The position numbers and the translations under genes were made by a program. This document shows, in pieces, positions 36,677-46,559 of a DNA stretch of 64,000 nt. Position 1 is the first letter of the stretch. Each line of letters starts with the position of its first letter. The stretch is from assembly GCF_003336225.1 (NCBI RefSeq), contig NZ_QPID01000001.1, positions 310,001-374,000 of the forward strand, read 5' to 3'. A model generated the notes under the pieces. The model ran no database searches, was not told where the DNA came from, and worked only from the letters and a program-made list of their open reading frames with translations. This stretch comes from Corallincola holothuriorum (GTDB lineage: Bacteria > Pseudomonadota > Gammaproteobacteria > Enterobacterales > Neiellaceae).

Positions 36677-38466
36677 GTATCTTCGCCACCATATAAGGTC
36701 CGGTACACGCCTTCGGCACTGATTAACTCATGGTGGCGCCCCGACTGACAGATCTGTCCATCTTCAAATACATAGATAGTATCGGCTTGTTTAACCGCAC
36801 TCAGGCGATGGGCGATGACAATTGTTGTACGCTGCTGAAGGAAGCTTTTTAGATTGCTATGAACTTTAGCTTCGGTTTCTGTATCGAGTGCAGATGTCGC
36901 TTCATCTAAAATCACAATAGCAGGGTTACGCAATACCATGCGGGCTATGGCTATACGTTGACGCTGACCACCGGAAAGTCTGACCCCCCGCGTGCCGATA
37001 GGTGTATCCAGGTTTAATTCCATCTCGGCTACGAAATCGGCGAGCTCGGCAACCTTAAGTGCGTCCCAGCAGGCATCAGAAGAGTAATGCTCTCCCATGC
37101 ACAGGTTATTACGGATGCTGTCATTAAATAGCGTAGGGTGTTGCAGGACGGTGGCAATATTTTCACGCAAGGCGTCGGGGGCTATGTTGGATATTTCGCA
37201 GCCGCCATAGCTAATACTGCCACTGCTCTTGGGATAAAGCGCGAGTAGCAGTTGGATCAGGGTTGATTTTCCGCCGCCACTGGCACCAACAATAGCGATC
37301 TTTTCGCCGGCAGCAATGTCCAAATTGATACCGCGTAGGATCTCTCTGTCGTCTTCATAGTTAAAGGTAAGCCCCTTCACGTTGATAGCAACGGGCTCTC
37401 CTTTTGTAAACGGATCTGCGTTACCGTTTTGCTCGGGAATAGTTGGGTAAGTAAAGATCTTGTTGAGTCGCTGCAGGGCACCGTTAGCGCTGTAGAAGGC
37501 GACCTGCATACCGAGTAACTCATTGACCGGTGTCATCATGAACCATAAGTAGCCAAACACGGCAAATATCTGGCCCACCGTCAGGTCAGAGAAAACTACC
37601 ATCAACATGGCAACCGCCCTGAACAGCTCAAAACCAATGAGAAAAACAAGAAAGCTTAGCTTGCCCGCCGCTTCACTCTTCCATCCAAATTCAATTGCCC
37701 GATGTTTGACGTTACCAGCACGCTCGGCGATGCGCTTGAGGTAATGCTTTTCTCTATTCGCCGTGCGTATCTCATGAATCGCATCCAGCGTCTCTACCAG
37801 TGACTGCTGAAACAGCTCGATGGCGGAGTTTTCATCCTTTTTTAGTTCTTTAACTTTGCTTCCCAGTATCTTAGAAAAATAGATAACGATCGGGTTACAC
37901 AGCAAGATGAAAAGACCAAGGCGCCAATCGATCAACAGAAGGATCACCGCCGTACCGAGTATCGTCAGGCCGCTAATAATGAGTTTGCTTAGGGTTTCAC
38001 CTACAAACCGATCAATGGTGTCGACATCGGTGATTAGGTGGGAGCTAAGGCCACCACTACCGATGGTTTCATAGCCCTTTAAAGAGATCTGTTGTATTTG
38101 CTGCAGCAGGCGTTGCCGGAGCTTTAGGGTCAAACTTTTCGATATGATGGTGAATTGGCGACTTTGTAACACACTCAGTAGTACGCTACTGATCCGCAGC
38201 GCCACGGTGAGCACGAATATTAAAGTGATATAAACCGTCGCATTTTGCCAACTAGTTGGCAGCAGCATATTGAGGGTATCTAGTGTGCTTCCCGGGTTAT
38301 TTAGCAGTACTTCATCAACCATTAATGGCATAAGCAGAGGTACTGGGACGCTTAACGCGGTTGCTAGAATGGCGACGACATTAGCGATTAGTAAAGGGCG
38401 CTTAAAACCGCGGATCTCATTGCTTATCCACTGCCAACTTAGCAGGCGGGGTTGTCTATCTTTCAT
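36673..38466 (-). CDS. ABC transporter, fused permease and ATPase (MsbA/LapB-like exporter)
   Basis: A 597-residue half-transporter: six membrane helices in residues about 25-320, then a nucleotide-binding domain with Walker A GASGGGKST (394-402), signature LSGGQ (497-501), Walker B with Asp521-Glu522 and the H-loop IAHRLS. Dimerisation would give a type IV exporter. The family includes lipid A flippase MsbA and drug exporters; no neighbouring gene fixes the substrate. Start ATG 38466, divergent from the methionine sulfoxide reductase gene. The housekeeping msbA normally lies with lpxK, which is absent here, so this is more likely a second exporter. Confidence 0.88.
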   Translation of the reverse strand: MKDRQPRLLSWQWISNEIRGFKRPLLIANVVAILATALSVPVPLLMPLMVDEVLLNNPGSTLDTLNMLLPTSWQNATVYITLIFVLTVALRISSVLLSVLQSRQFTIISKSLTLKLRQRLLQQIQQISLKGYETIGSGGLSSHLITDVDTIDRFVGETLSKLIISGLTILGTAVILLLIDWRLGLFILLCNPIVIYFSKILGSKVKELKKDENSAIELFQQSLVETLDAIHEIRTANREKHYLKRIAERAGNVKHRAIEFGWKSEAAGKLSFLVFLIGFELFRAVAMLMVVFSDLTVGQIFAVFGYLWFMMTPVNELLGMQVAFYSANGALQRLNKIFTYPTIPEQNGNADPFTKGEPVAINVKGLTFNYEDDREILRGINLDIAAGEKIAIVGASGGGKSTLIQLLLALYPKSSGSISYGGCEISNIAPDALRENIATVLQHPTLFNDSIRNNLCMGEHYSSDACWDALKVAELADFVAEMELNLDTPIGTRGVRLSGGQRQRIAIARMVLRNPAIVILDEATSALDTETEAKVHSNLKSFLQQRTTIVIAHRLSAVKQADTIYVFEDGQICQSGRHHELISAEGVYRTLYGGEDT

Positions 38467-38588
38467 CCAGTTATCGAATTATTTACGTTAAAAATGCATT
38501 AATAAGGCGCGAGAGGTTAGCATGTCCATTCCCATTGCCCAAAAAATCGGGTAGTTTTGTCCGGCTAGCGATGTAACATGGCGGAATT

Positions 38589-39050
38589 ATGAGCAAACAA
38601 GAATTTTACCGGGAGCTTCAGCTGCAGGCTGCGGCATTAATCGAAGGTGAAACGGATCATATAGCGGTGTTGGCTAATTTGTCTGCGTTGATATGGCAGC
38701 GCTTGCCAGACATCAACTGGGCTGGTTTTTACTTCGCCAAGGGCGAAGAGCTTGTGCTGGGGCCGTTTCAAGGCAAACCAGCCTGTTATCGAATCCCTTT
38801 TAATCGAGGTGTTTGTGGTGCTGCAGCGCGTGAGCGGCGAGTTATCCGTGTCGACGACGTGGAACAGTTTGAAAGTCATATAGCATGTGATGCAGCCAGT
38901 AATTCTGAGCTGGTTGTACCTATTTACTTAAATGGGGCGGTATTTGCGGTGCTGGATATAGATAGTCCACACCTTGCCCGATTTGATCTAGAAGATGAAA
39001 AAGGCTTGAGCGTTTTTGCCGATATTATTGAGAGCGCACTCTCTCAGTAG
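38589..39050 (+). CDS. msrC: Free methionine-(R)-sulfoxide reductase (GAF-type, fRMsr)
   Basis: A 153-residue GAF-domain protein. The three reactive cysteines of fRMsr are at 66, 76 and 100, with the same spacing (10 and 24 residues) as Cys84, Cys94 and Cys118 of the E. coli enzyme. WAGFYF, GPFQGKPACYRI, GVCGAAA and SELVVPI are conserved blocks. The enzyme reduces free methionine-(R)-sulfoxide with thioredoxin as electron donor in the cytoplasm. It precedes proQ-prc, as yebR (msrC) precedes yebS/yebT near proQ in enterobacteria. Confidence 0.92.
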   Translation: MSKQEFYRELQLQAAALIEGETDHIAVLANLSALIWQRLPDINWAGFYFAKGEELVLGPFQGKPACYRIPFNRGVCGAAARERRVIRVDDVEQFESHIACDAASNSELVVPIYLNGAVFAVLDIDSPHLARFDLEDEKGLSVFADIIESALSQ

Positions 39051-39092
39051 TGAGACAGACAAACGCAAATAAGGACCTAACGGAAAAGTTTA

Positions 39093-39728
39093 ATGGAAAA
39101 CCAAAGTAAAGCTCAGTCGATTGAGAACACCCTTAAGTTGTTAACGGATACGTTCCCTAGTTGTTTTACAACAAGTGGTGAAGCTAAGCCTCTTAAGATT
39201 GGCATATTTCAAGATTTGGCAGAGCGTTTTGCTGATAATGAAACTGTCAGCAAAACTCAACTCAGGGTCGCACTGCGCCGTTACACCAGCGGGTGGCGCT
39301 ATTTAGAATGCGTAAAAGAGGGTGTTGAACGAGTTGACCTCGACGGCGCATCTGCCGGGGTGGTGTCATTAGAACATGCAGAGCATGCCGCTGTGCAGGT
39401 TACCGAAAGTAAGCAGCGTGCAGCTGAACGCAGAAAACAGCGCCTGGCTGAAAAAAGCGCCGAGAAAAAAGCAAAAGCGGCCAAAGTAGCAAAATCTATC
39501 CCCAAGCGGGGAACCAAACCTAAATCTTCGTCCCCTAAGACTAAAGCCCCAGAGCTTAAAGACGTATCAATAGATGCGCTTTCTGTTGATCAGTCGGTAG
39601 TGATGACCTTAGGGACTCGTCCTGTAAAAGGGATCATTACTGACATTGGTAAAGACGAAGTGCAGGTACGGTTGAGCACTGGTATGGTGTTAAAAGTGCA
39701 ACCAACGCACTTAAAAGTTGAAAAATAG
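39093..39728 (+). CDS. proQ: RNA chaperone ProQ
   Basis: A 211-residue protein with an N-terminal ProQ/FinO domain (residues about 8-115: TFPSCFTTSGEAKPLKIGIFQDLAERF, LRVALRRYTSGWRYLECVKEG), a Lys/Ala-rich linker (about 118-160) and a C-terminal Tudor/Hfq-like domain (VMTLGTRPVKGIITDIGKDEVQVRLSTGMVLKVQ). It binds structured RNAs and 3' ends of mRNAs and stabilises them. Its position directly before prc is conserved in gammaproteobacteria. The ten bases between the stop and the prc start make co-translation likely. Confidence 0.94.
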   Translation: MENQSKAQSIENTLKLLTDTFPSCFTTSGEAKPLKIGIFQDLAERFADNETVSKTQLRVALRRYTSGWRYLECVKEGVERVDLDGASAGVVSLEHAEHAAVQVTESKQRAAERRKQRLAEKSAEKKAKAAKVAKSIPKRGTKPKSSSPKTKAPELKDVSIDALSVDQSVVMTLGTRPVKGIITDIGKDEVQVRLSTGMVLKVQPTHLKVEK

Positions 39729-39738
39729 AGGATTCCTT

Positions 39739-41799
39739 TTGAAGAGACTCATCACTCATAGCGTTACTTCGCTGCTCATCGGTGGCTTGTTATCTGCATC
39801 CGCCTATGCGCTTGCGCCAAAGTATGACGAATCGAGCTTGCCAGCATTGGTGCAGCAAAGTCAGCATAAAGATGCTGCAATGCGGATCACTAATACGTTT
39901 CAACGTTCGCATTACAAAAAGATCGCGTTAAATGATGAGATGTCTTCGCAGATATTAGACCGATATCTTAAGCAATTAGATTTTCGGCGGAATATCTTCC
40001 TCGCTAGTGACATTGAGGCGTTTGAAAAGTACCGCTTTGAACTAGATAGCGCGTTGAAGAAAGGGCAATTGGCACCTGCTTACGAGATCTACGACGTTTT
40101 TCAAAAGCGCCGCTATGATCGCTACGTATATGCATTGAGTTTGTTGGATAAGCCTTTCGATTTTAATACTGACGACAAATATGTCTATGAGCGTGAGGAT
40201 GCGCCTTGGGCCAAAAATAGCGCAGAGCTTGATGAACTATGGCGACAGTGGGTTAAGTATGAAGCGTTAAACTTAAAGCTTGCTGGTAAGACGCCTGATG
40301 AGATCAAAGAGTTATTAAGTAAGCGTTATAACTATGCCATTAAGCGTCTCACACAAGCTCAGAGTGAAGATGTTTTCCAAACATTTATCAATGCATTCGC
40401 CCGCTCGATAGAGCCGCATACATCTTATCTTTCCCCGAGAAATGCTGATCGTTTTAAGATGGAGATGAATCTTCAACTTGAAGGTATTGGTGCTGTGTTG
40501 CAATCGACAGATGATTACACAGTGATTAGAAGTCTTGTCAAAGGTGGCCCTGCTGAAAAAAGTAAGCAGTTGGCTCCACAGGACAAGATTGTGGGAGTTG
40601 CCCAAGAGGGCAAAGAGATGGTCGATATTGTCGGCTGGCGTTTAGATGATGTGGTTGATTTGATTAAGGGCCCTAAGGGCACCGAAGTCAGACTCGAGAT
40701 CATGACAGAAAATGCAGGTGGTGATGCTAAGAGCAAGGTTGTCACCATCGTACGTGACAAGATCCGCCTTGAAGATCGTGCCGCAAAACTGACGTATGAG
40801 AAAGCAGAACTTGAAGGGTACGAGGGCAAGAAAGTTGCGGTGATTGAGATACCGGGTTTTTATGTCAATCTCAGTAAAGACGTACAAAAATTGCTGCTTG
40901 AGCTTAATGAAGTTAAAGACGTTGACGGCTTGATTATCGACCTACGCAATAATGGCGGAGGCTCTTTAGAAGAGGCCAAACTGCTGACGGGTCTGTTTAT
41001 TGATAGTGGCCCTGTGGTACAGGTTCGTTCGCAGAACGGACGCATTGAAGAAAAAGTTGATGTCGACAATGAGAAGCTTTACCAAGGCCCGTTGACTGTC
41101 TTGGTTAACCGCTACAGCGCTTCTGCTTCTGAGATCTTTGCTGCGGCATTACAGGATTACGGTCGCGCCTTGGTTGTCGGTGAGCAAACGTTTGGTAAGG
41201 GGACTGTGCAACAGCATAAAGGTATCGGTCGAATATATGACCTGTACGATTCTCCTATGGGTGATATCCAGTACACCATTGCTAAGTTCTACCGTATCAG
41301 TGGTGGCAGCACGCAAAATAAAGGTGTTGTTCCGGACATCAAATTCCCTAGTGAAGTTCGCCCTGGAGAGTTTGGTGAAAGCACAGAAGACAATGCGTTG
41401 CCTTATGACCAAATCACTCGAGCACGATACAAGAGTTATGGCGAGCCGACGCCAGCATTGGACAGCCTGGTTCAGAAGCATGAATCGAGGCTAACTCAAA
41501 ACCCTGAATTCGTATATGTGTATCAAGATATTGAAGAGTATCGGGCACGAAAAGACGACACGTCAATCTCGCTCAACGAGAAGCAACGTCTAGCTCAACG
41601 CGAAGCTGAAGAGAAGAAACGTTTGGCTCGGCTGAATGAGCGTCGGGTACGGCACGAGCTGAAACCATTAGAGTCACTCGAAGCATTCGATGACTTAAAG
41701 GACGAAGAAAAAGTGCCTGACCAAGACCTTTATCTTTCAGAGACAGTTTACATCACACTGGATCTGGTGGAAGCAGGGCGGTTGGCGAAGGCCAACTAG
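39739..41799 (+). CDS. prc: Carboxy-terminal (tail-specific) processing protease Prc
   Basis: A 686-residue periplasmic protease counted from TTG 39739, which has AGAGGA upstream; the TTG at 39718 lies inside proQ and is less likely. A signal peptide (KRLITHSVTSLLIGG...ASAYA) is followed by the N-terminal helical region, a PDZ domain (about 230-320) and a Ser/Lys protease core with Ser462 in SASASEI and Lys487 in FGKG, 25 apart as in E. coli Prc (452/477). It degrades proteins with nonpolar C-termini, processes FtsI, and controls MepS turnover with NlpI. Terminator at 41818-41848. Confidence 0.94.
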   Translation: MKRLITHSVTSLLIGGLLSASAYALAPKYDESSLPALVQQSQHKDAAMRITNTFQRSHYKKIALNDEMSSQILDRYLKQLDFRRNIFLASDIEAFEKYRFELDSALKKGQLAPAYEIYDVFQKRRYDRYVYALSLLDKPFDFNTDDKYVYEREDAPWAKNSAELDELWRQWVKYEALNLKLAGKTPDEIKELLSKRYNYAIKRLTQAQSEDVFQTFINAFARSIEPHTSYLSPRNADRFKMEMNLQLEGIGAVLQSTDDYTVIRSLVKGGPAEKSKQLAPQDKIVGVAQEGKEMVDIVGWRLDDVVDLIKGPKGTEVRLEIMTENAGGDAKSKVVTIVRDKIRLEDRAAKLTYEKAELEGYEGKKVAVIEIPGFYVNLSKDVQKLLLELNEVKDVDGLIIDLRNNGGGSLEEAKLLTGLFIDSGPVVQVRSQNGRIEEKVDVDNEKLYQGPLTVLVNRYSASASEIFAAALQDYGRALVVGEQTFGKGTVQQHKGIGRIYDLYDSPMGDIQYTIAKFYRISGGSTQNKGVVPDIKFPSEVRPGEFGESTEDNALPYDQITRARYKSYGEPTPALDSLVQKHESRLTQNPEFVYVYQDIEEYRARKDDTSISLNEKQRLAQREAEEKKRLARLNERRVRHELKPLESLEAFDDLKDEEKVPDQDLYLSETVYITLDLVEAGRLAKAN

Positions 41800-41817
41800 G
41801 AAACAGTCTTAATTTAG

Positions 41818-41848
41818 AAAGCCGCAATCGTCAGATCTGCGGCTTTTT
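41818..41848 (+). terminator. Rho-independent terminator of prc
   Basis: AAAGCCGCA (41818-41826) pairs with TGCGGCTTT (41838-41846), followed by a T-run ending at 41848. It lies 19 bases after the prc stop. Confidence 0.85.
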
Positions 41849-41940
41849 GCATAAATAGATACCAATAAAAAATAATACAAAAATTGAGCGGAACACTTTA
41901 GATGTACCGCCACAAAAGCCTCCACTCCAGGACGTAATTC

Positions 41941-43425
41941 ATGAGTAATCAAAACGATACGCTTAAATCGCCATCGATTGTCGACGCATTAATCCCCATT
42001 GTTTGTTTGGTGGTGATGTTGGCAACATCAGTCACGCTCTACGGAGATAACTCCTCCTATGGGCCGAATCAAATTGCGCTGCTATTGGCTGCCACTATTG
42101 CGGCATTGGTGGGGCTAAAGAATGGCTATCGATGGGATCAGTTAGAGCAAGGGATCGTGAAGGGGATCTCTATCGCTATGGGTGCCATTTTGATCCTGCT
42201 GGCCGTCGGCGCGTTAATCGGGACATGGCTGTTGGCGGGTACAGTGCCAGCGTTGATCTACTACGGCTTACAAATTATGCATCCGGACTGGTTTTATGCC
42301 GCGACGTGTCTTATCTGTGTGATTGTGGCAATCAGTATTGGCAGTAGCTGGACAGTTGCTGCCACTGTTGGTGTAGCATTTATCGGCGTAGCAAATGGTT
42401 TTGGCTTGTCGTTGCCGGTGACTGCGGGTGCAATTATCTCAGGCGCATATTTCGGCGATAAAATGTCGCCCTTATCGGAAACAACCAATTTAGCTCCGGC
42501 AGTTGCTGGCAGTGAGCTGTTTGAACATATACGTCATATGACGTGGACCTCTATCCCAAGCATCGTATTGGCACTTATCATCTTTTCATTTATGGGCATG
42601 GGAGCAGGTGCTGACGTGGCCTCAGAGCGGATCGCATCGATAAGTGATGGTCTAAACGAGCAGTTTAGTATCAGTATCCTGAATATCGTGCCGTTATTGG
42701 TTTTATTAGCTTTGGCAATTAGTCGCGTACCTGCGCTTCCTGCGGTTTTTTGTGGTGCTTTAGTTGGCGGGGTATGGGCAGCGATTTTTCAACAGGACCT
42801 CATTCAAGCGACGTTCGCTACCGATGAGTTACGCGGCGGTATGGCAACACTCAACGCGGTTTGGACGGTGATGTTTGACGGTATTTCGGTAAACACTGGA
42901 AATAGCGATGTTGATGAACTGGTGAGTGGTGGCGGTATGTCGAGCATGCTAAATACTATCTGGCTTATCATCAGTGCAATGACGTTCGGCGCAGTGATGG
43001 AATCGACGGGTCTTCTGCAACGTATCGTGAAGGCGCTGCTTCGCTCGGTTAAAAGCACTGGTTCACTTATCGCCAGTACCTTAGCGACCTGTTTCGGTAC
43101 AAACATCATTACTGCGGACCAATATATCGCTATCGTCATGCCTGGGCGTATGTACAAGGATGCATATGCTGAAAAAGGGTTGGCCCCAGTGAATTTGTCG
43201 CGCACGTTAGAGGATGCGGGAACGATTACCTCACCGCTGATCCCTTGGAACTCCTGCGGTGCCTATATGCAGAGCGTATTATTGGTCAACCCGCTTGAAT
43301 ACTTTATGTATTGTTTCTTCAACTGGACCAGCCCCTTGGTCGCTTTGCTATACGGCTATATCGGCTTCAAAATTAAGCCATTGAAAGACGCCAAAGTTGT
43401 CGCTGCGAGAGGTCATAACGCCTGA
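41941..43425 (+). CDS. nhaC: Na+/H+ antiporter NhaC family
   Basis: A 494-residue inner-membrane protein with about eleven hydrophobic segments. Diagnostic NhaC-family stretches include ISIGSSWTVAATVGVAFIG, GAIISGAYFGDKMSPLSETTNLAPAVAG and TSPLIPWNSCGAYM. It should exchange external protons for internal sodium and so control pH and sodium in a marine or saline setting. AGGACG lies about ten bases before the ATG. The TGA stop overlaps the ATG of pepN (TGATG), coupling two genes with no known functional link. Confidence 0.9.
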   Translation: MSNQNDTLKSPSIVDALIPIVCLVVMLATSVTLYGDNSSYGPNQIALLLAATIAALVGLKNGYRWDQLEQGIVKGISIAMGAILILLAVGALIGTWLLAGTVPALIYYGLQIMHPDWFYAATCLICVIVAISIGSSWTVAATVGVAFIGVANGFGLSLPVTAGAIISGAYFGDKMSPLSETTNLAPAVAGSELFEHIRHMTWTSIPSIVLALIIFSFMGMGAGADVASERIASISDGLNEQFSISILNIVPLLVLLALAISRVPALPAVFCGALVGGVWAAIFQQDLIQATFATDELRGGMATLNAVWTVMFDGISVNTGNSDVDELVSGGGMSSMLNTIWLIISAMTFGAVMESTGLLQRIVKALLRSVKSTGSLIASTLATCFGTNIITADQYIAIVMPGRMYKDAYAEKGLAPVNLSRTLEDAGTITSPLIPWNSCGAYMQSVLLVNPLEYFMYCFFNWTSPLVALLYGYIGFKIKPLKDAKVVAARGHNA

Positions 43426-46043
43426 TGAAAACAGAACAAACCCCAACGGTAAAACGGCTTGTAGATTATCGCCCACCGAATTTTACCATTAGCACGGTGG
43501 AGCTTGATTTTGTACTCGACGAGAGCAAGGCGATCGTTACCAACCGCATGCAAGTAAGCAGAGCAGGGAGGCACAATGAACCCTTGGTATTGGACGGTGA
43601 AGGCTTAACGTTGGTGTCATTGGCTATCGACGGTCAACCGTTACCAGCTGAGCGTTTTCAATGTTCGGACACCACACTGACAATATCATCGTTACCAGAG
43701 TGTTTTGAAGTCACTGTTGTCACTGAAATTGACCCTAAAGCAAATACGTCACTAGAAGGGCTGTATCTGTCTGAAGGTTCATATTGCACGCAGTGCGAGG
43801 CCGAGGGCTTCCGCAAAATAACCTATTATCTTGATCGTCCAGATGTGCTTGCTGTGTTTACTACGCGTATTGAAGCTGACGAAAAATGCAGTTACTTGCT
43901 ATCTAACGGCAATAAGACCGAAGAGGGTCGCCTGCCGGACGGCAGACATTATGCCTCTTGGCATGATCCTCATCCTAAGCCCTGTTATCTATTTGCTCTC
44001 GTAGCGGGTGAATTTGATCTGTTGTGCGACAGTTATCGCACGACGGAAGGTCGTGATGTTGCATTGCAGCTGTTTGTAGATAAGGGCAATAAGCCACGCG
44101 GCGAGTTTGCGCTTGCCGCGTTAAAGCGTTCAATGGCGTGGGATGAGCAGCGCTTTGGTCTAGCTTATGACCTTGATATTTACATGGTCGTTGCTGTCGA
44201 CTTCTTCAATATGGGCGCAATGGAGAACAAGGGGCTTAACGTATTCAATAGTAAATACGTTTTGGCAGAGCCGCAGTCCGCTACGGATACGGATTATCAC
44301 AATATCGAAGCGGTGATCGGTCATGAGTATTTCCACAACTGGACCGGTAACCGGGTCACTTGTCGCGATTGGTTCCAATTATCACTGAAAGAGGGGCTGA
44401 CGGTTTTCCGTGACCAAGAGTTCAGTGCCGATATGGGGAGCCCTGCTGTAAATCGCTTGCAGAATGTTCGGGTTATTCAGACCCAGCAATTTGCTGAAGA
44501 TGCCGGGCCTATGGCGCATCCGATCAGACCTGCGCAAGTGATCGAGATGAATAACTTCTATACGGTCACGGTTTACAACAAGGGTTCGGAAGTGATCCGT
44601 ATGATCCACACTTTGTTGGGCGAAGCGTCGTTTAGAAAAGGGATGGATCTGTATTTTCAACGTCATGATGGCCAAGCTGTAACCTGTGATGACTTCGTGC
44701 TGGCAATGGAAGATGCGTCAGGGATCGACTTAACGACATTTAGACGTTGGTATAGCCAGTCGGGTACCCCTGAAGTAACCGTGACGGATAGCTACGACGA
44801 GGTGCGTGAGTGTTATACATTAAACTGTACTCAAGTAACGCCGACCACCGCAGATCAAACAGAGAAAGCGCCACAGCATATCCCCTTAGCTATTGCGCTA
44901 TATGCCGACAACGGCGAGGAGCTTCCTCTAAACGATCAAGTTGGTGAGCTGCAACATTCGGTACTCGATTTCAAGCAGACTGCACAAACATTTGAGTTCT
45001 TTGGGATCAAGCAGAAGCCGACACCAGCTTTGCTCGTAAACTTTTCAGCGCCAGTAAAACTGCATTTTGATTACACTGAAGCGGACTTGGCCTTTTTGGT
45101 TAAGCACGCCAGCGACGCTTATGTTAAGTGGTCGGCACTTCAGTCACTGTTGTCTGAGGCTATCTTTGCAGCAGAACAGAAAGGCTTGGATTCATTGGTG
45201 CTGTCTGACGTTATTATCGCAGCGTGCGAGGCTTTAATTAAAACGACGCAACTCGATGAGGCGATCGTCGCTGAAATCCTTTCGGTGCCATCGGTAGCAA
45301 CACTCATTGAACAACGCAGTTTTAGCGATATTAGCCGTCTTGCTATGTTACGTGACAGTGCCGTCCGGTGTCTGGGTGAAAGACTAAGTGAGGTTATTTC
45401 TGCGCGGCTAGCTACGCTAAGACCAGGGCCATACCAATATGCGGCTAAAGATGTCGCACAGCGTTCACTGTCAGGGGTATTGATTAGCTACTTAGCCGCA
45501 GGCGCTCCAACGCATTTGCCGGATATCGTCGAGCGCTTTAATCGCGTAGACAATATGACCGAGAAGCTGGCGTTACTGGCGGCAGCAAATCATTGGCAGC
45601 TCAGCTGTAAAGAGCGTCTGTTAAGTAGTTATGAGGCGGCGTGGAAGCACGACCCGCTGGTGATGGATAAATGGTTGTCTATACAAGCTTTAAGCCCGGC
45701 AGATGGCGCAATTTCTACAATCCGCCGCTTATTTGATTACGAGGTATTTAGCTTTTCTAATCCGAATAGGGTAAGAGCTTTAGTCGGGACATTTGCGGCA
45801 AGCAATCCATACCAGTTCCATCGTATTGATGGTGAGGGGTATAAGTTGCTAACCGAGGTCGTGATTAAGCTGAATAAGCTCAACCCGCAGGTAGCAGCTA
45901 GAATTATCACGCCTTTAACCCAATGGAAAAAGATGGACGTAACGCGACAAGGGTTAATGAAAGGATGTCTGCAAGAGGTTTTAGCGTTGCCCGAACTGTC
46001 GAAAGACCTGTTTGAAATAGTAGATAAAAGCTTGGCGCAGTAG
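43425..46043 (+). CDS. pepN: Aminopeptidase N (M1 family)
   Basis: An 872-residue cytosolic zinc aminopeptidase of the E. coli PepN type. The exopeptidase motif GAMEN is at 264-268; zinc ligands His300 and His304 in HEYFH and Glu323 follow, three residues off the E. coli numbering. The DUF3458-type beta and alpha C-terminal domains fill residues about 440-872. It removes N-terminal residues, with preference for Ala, Arg and Leu, in the final steps of peptide recycling. The start overlaps the nhaC stop (TGATG). Confidence 0.95.
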   Translation: MKTEQTPTVKRLVDYRPPNFTISTVELDFVLDESKAIVTNRMQVSRAGRHNEPLVLDGEGLTLVSLAIDGQPLPAERFQCSDTTLTISSLPECFEVTVVTEIDPKANTSLEGLYLSEGSYCTQCEAEGFRKITYYLDRPDVLAVFTTRIEADEKCSYLLSNGNKTEEGRLPDGRHYASWHDPHPKPCYLFALVAGEFDLLCDSYRTTEGRDVALQLFVDKGNKPRGEFALAALKRSMAWDEQRFGLAYDLDIYMVVAVDFFNMGAMENKGLNVFNSKYVLAEPQSATDTDYHNIEAVIGHEYFHNWTGNRVTCRDWFQLSLKEGLTVFRDQEFSADMGSPAVNRLQNVRVIQTQQFAEDAGPMAHPIRPAQVIEMNNFYTVTVYNKGSEVIRMIHTLLGEASFRKGMDLYFQRHDGQAVTCDDFVLAMEDASGIDLTTFRRWYSQSGTPEVTVTDSYDEVRECYTLNCTQVTPTTADQTEKAPQHIPLAIALYADNGEELPLNDQVGELQHSVLDFKQTAQTFEFFGIKQKPTPALLVNFSAPVKLHFDYTEADLAFLVKHASDAYVKWSALQSLLSEAIFAAEQKGLDSLVLSDVIIAACEALIKTTQLDEAIVAEILSVPSVATLIEQRSFSDISRLAMLRDSAVRCLGERLSEVISARLATLRPGPYQYAAKDVAQRSLSGVLISYLAAGAPTHLPDIVERFNRVDNMTEKLALLAAANHWQLSCKERLLSSYEAAWKHDPLVMDKWLSIQALSPADGAISTIRRLFDYEVFSFSNPNRVRALVGTFAASNPYQFHRIDGEGYKLLTEVVIKLNKLNPQVAARIITPLTQWKKMDVTRQGLMKGCLQEVLALPELSKDLFEIVDKSLAQ

Positions 46044-46078
46044 CGCCAAGTATTCTTGTAGAAGAACTGATTTTACTG

Positions 46079-46297
46079 ATGGCTGTTTACTATTTTAATG
46101 TGCGTTTGAGCTTCCATGAGTTTCAAGCGCTCTACAAAGGGCAAGCAAGTACCGTATTGGTCTCTGATCAATACGGTCGTCGTATTCAGCTCCCCGCCAC
46201 CAGGTTTCGCCCATTTTTAAGCCAAAGAGGGATTGAAGGGCGATTCGAATTACAGACAGACAGTGAAAACAGGTTCGTAAGCCTCAAAAAAACTTAA
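46079..46297 (+). CDS. DUF2835 family protein
   Basis: A 72-residue protein with the DUF2835 pattern: YYFNVRLSFHEFQALYKGQASTVLV, then DQYGRRIQLPATRFRPFL and a short C-terminal strand. The family is small, of unknown function and typical of gammaproteobacteria, often next to pepN or pyrD-type genes. No signal peptide. It lies 35 bases after pepN and is probably in the same transcript. The function is not inferred. Confidence 0.85.
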   Translation: MAVYYFNVRLSFHEFQALYKGQASTVLVSDQYGRRIQLPATRFRPFLSQRGIEGRFELQTDSENRFVSLKKT

Positions 46298-46559
46298 TAT
46301 TAGAGTATTCACTTCAAACGCCATCTTCATGCAGAACATCATGGCTAGCGTGACTCAGTTGGTGCATTTTAAACAGGTGTATAAATCGGTTTTTCAAAAA
46401 ACGATACACAGCTCAAAAATTCGTTAAAAACCCACGCGTTGAGACTGGTCTAATGACTTGAAATGTTATCCTTTTGTTGTAACTATGCTGTGTTAATGCA
46501 ACCTAACCATACAGAAATTCAAAATAACAAATGGGTTGCTTTACTGGGGAGAACATATA

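Noticed and set aside
39718-39738. Upstream TTG start for prc inside proQ
   Set aside because: It would put seven extra residues before the signal peptide and has no ribosome site; TTG 39739 has AGAGGA before it.
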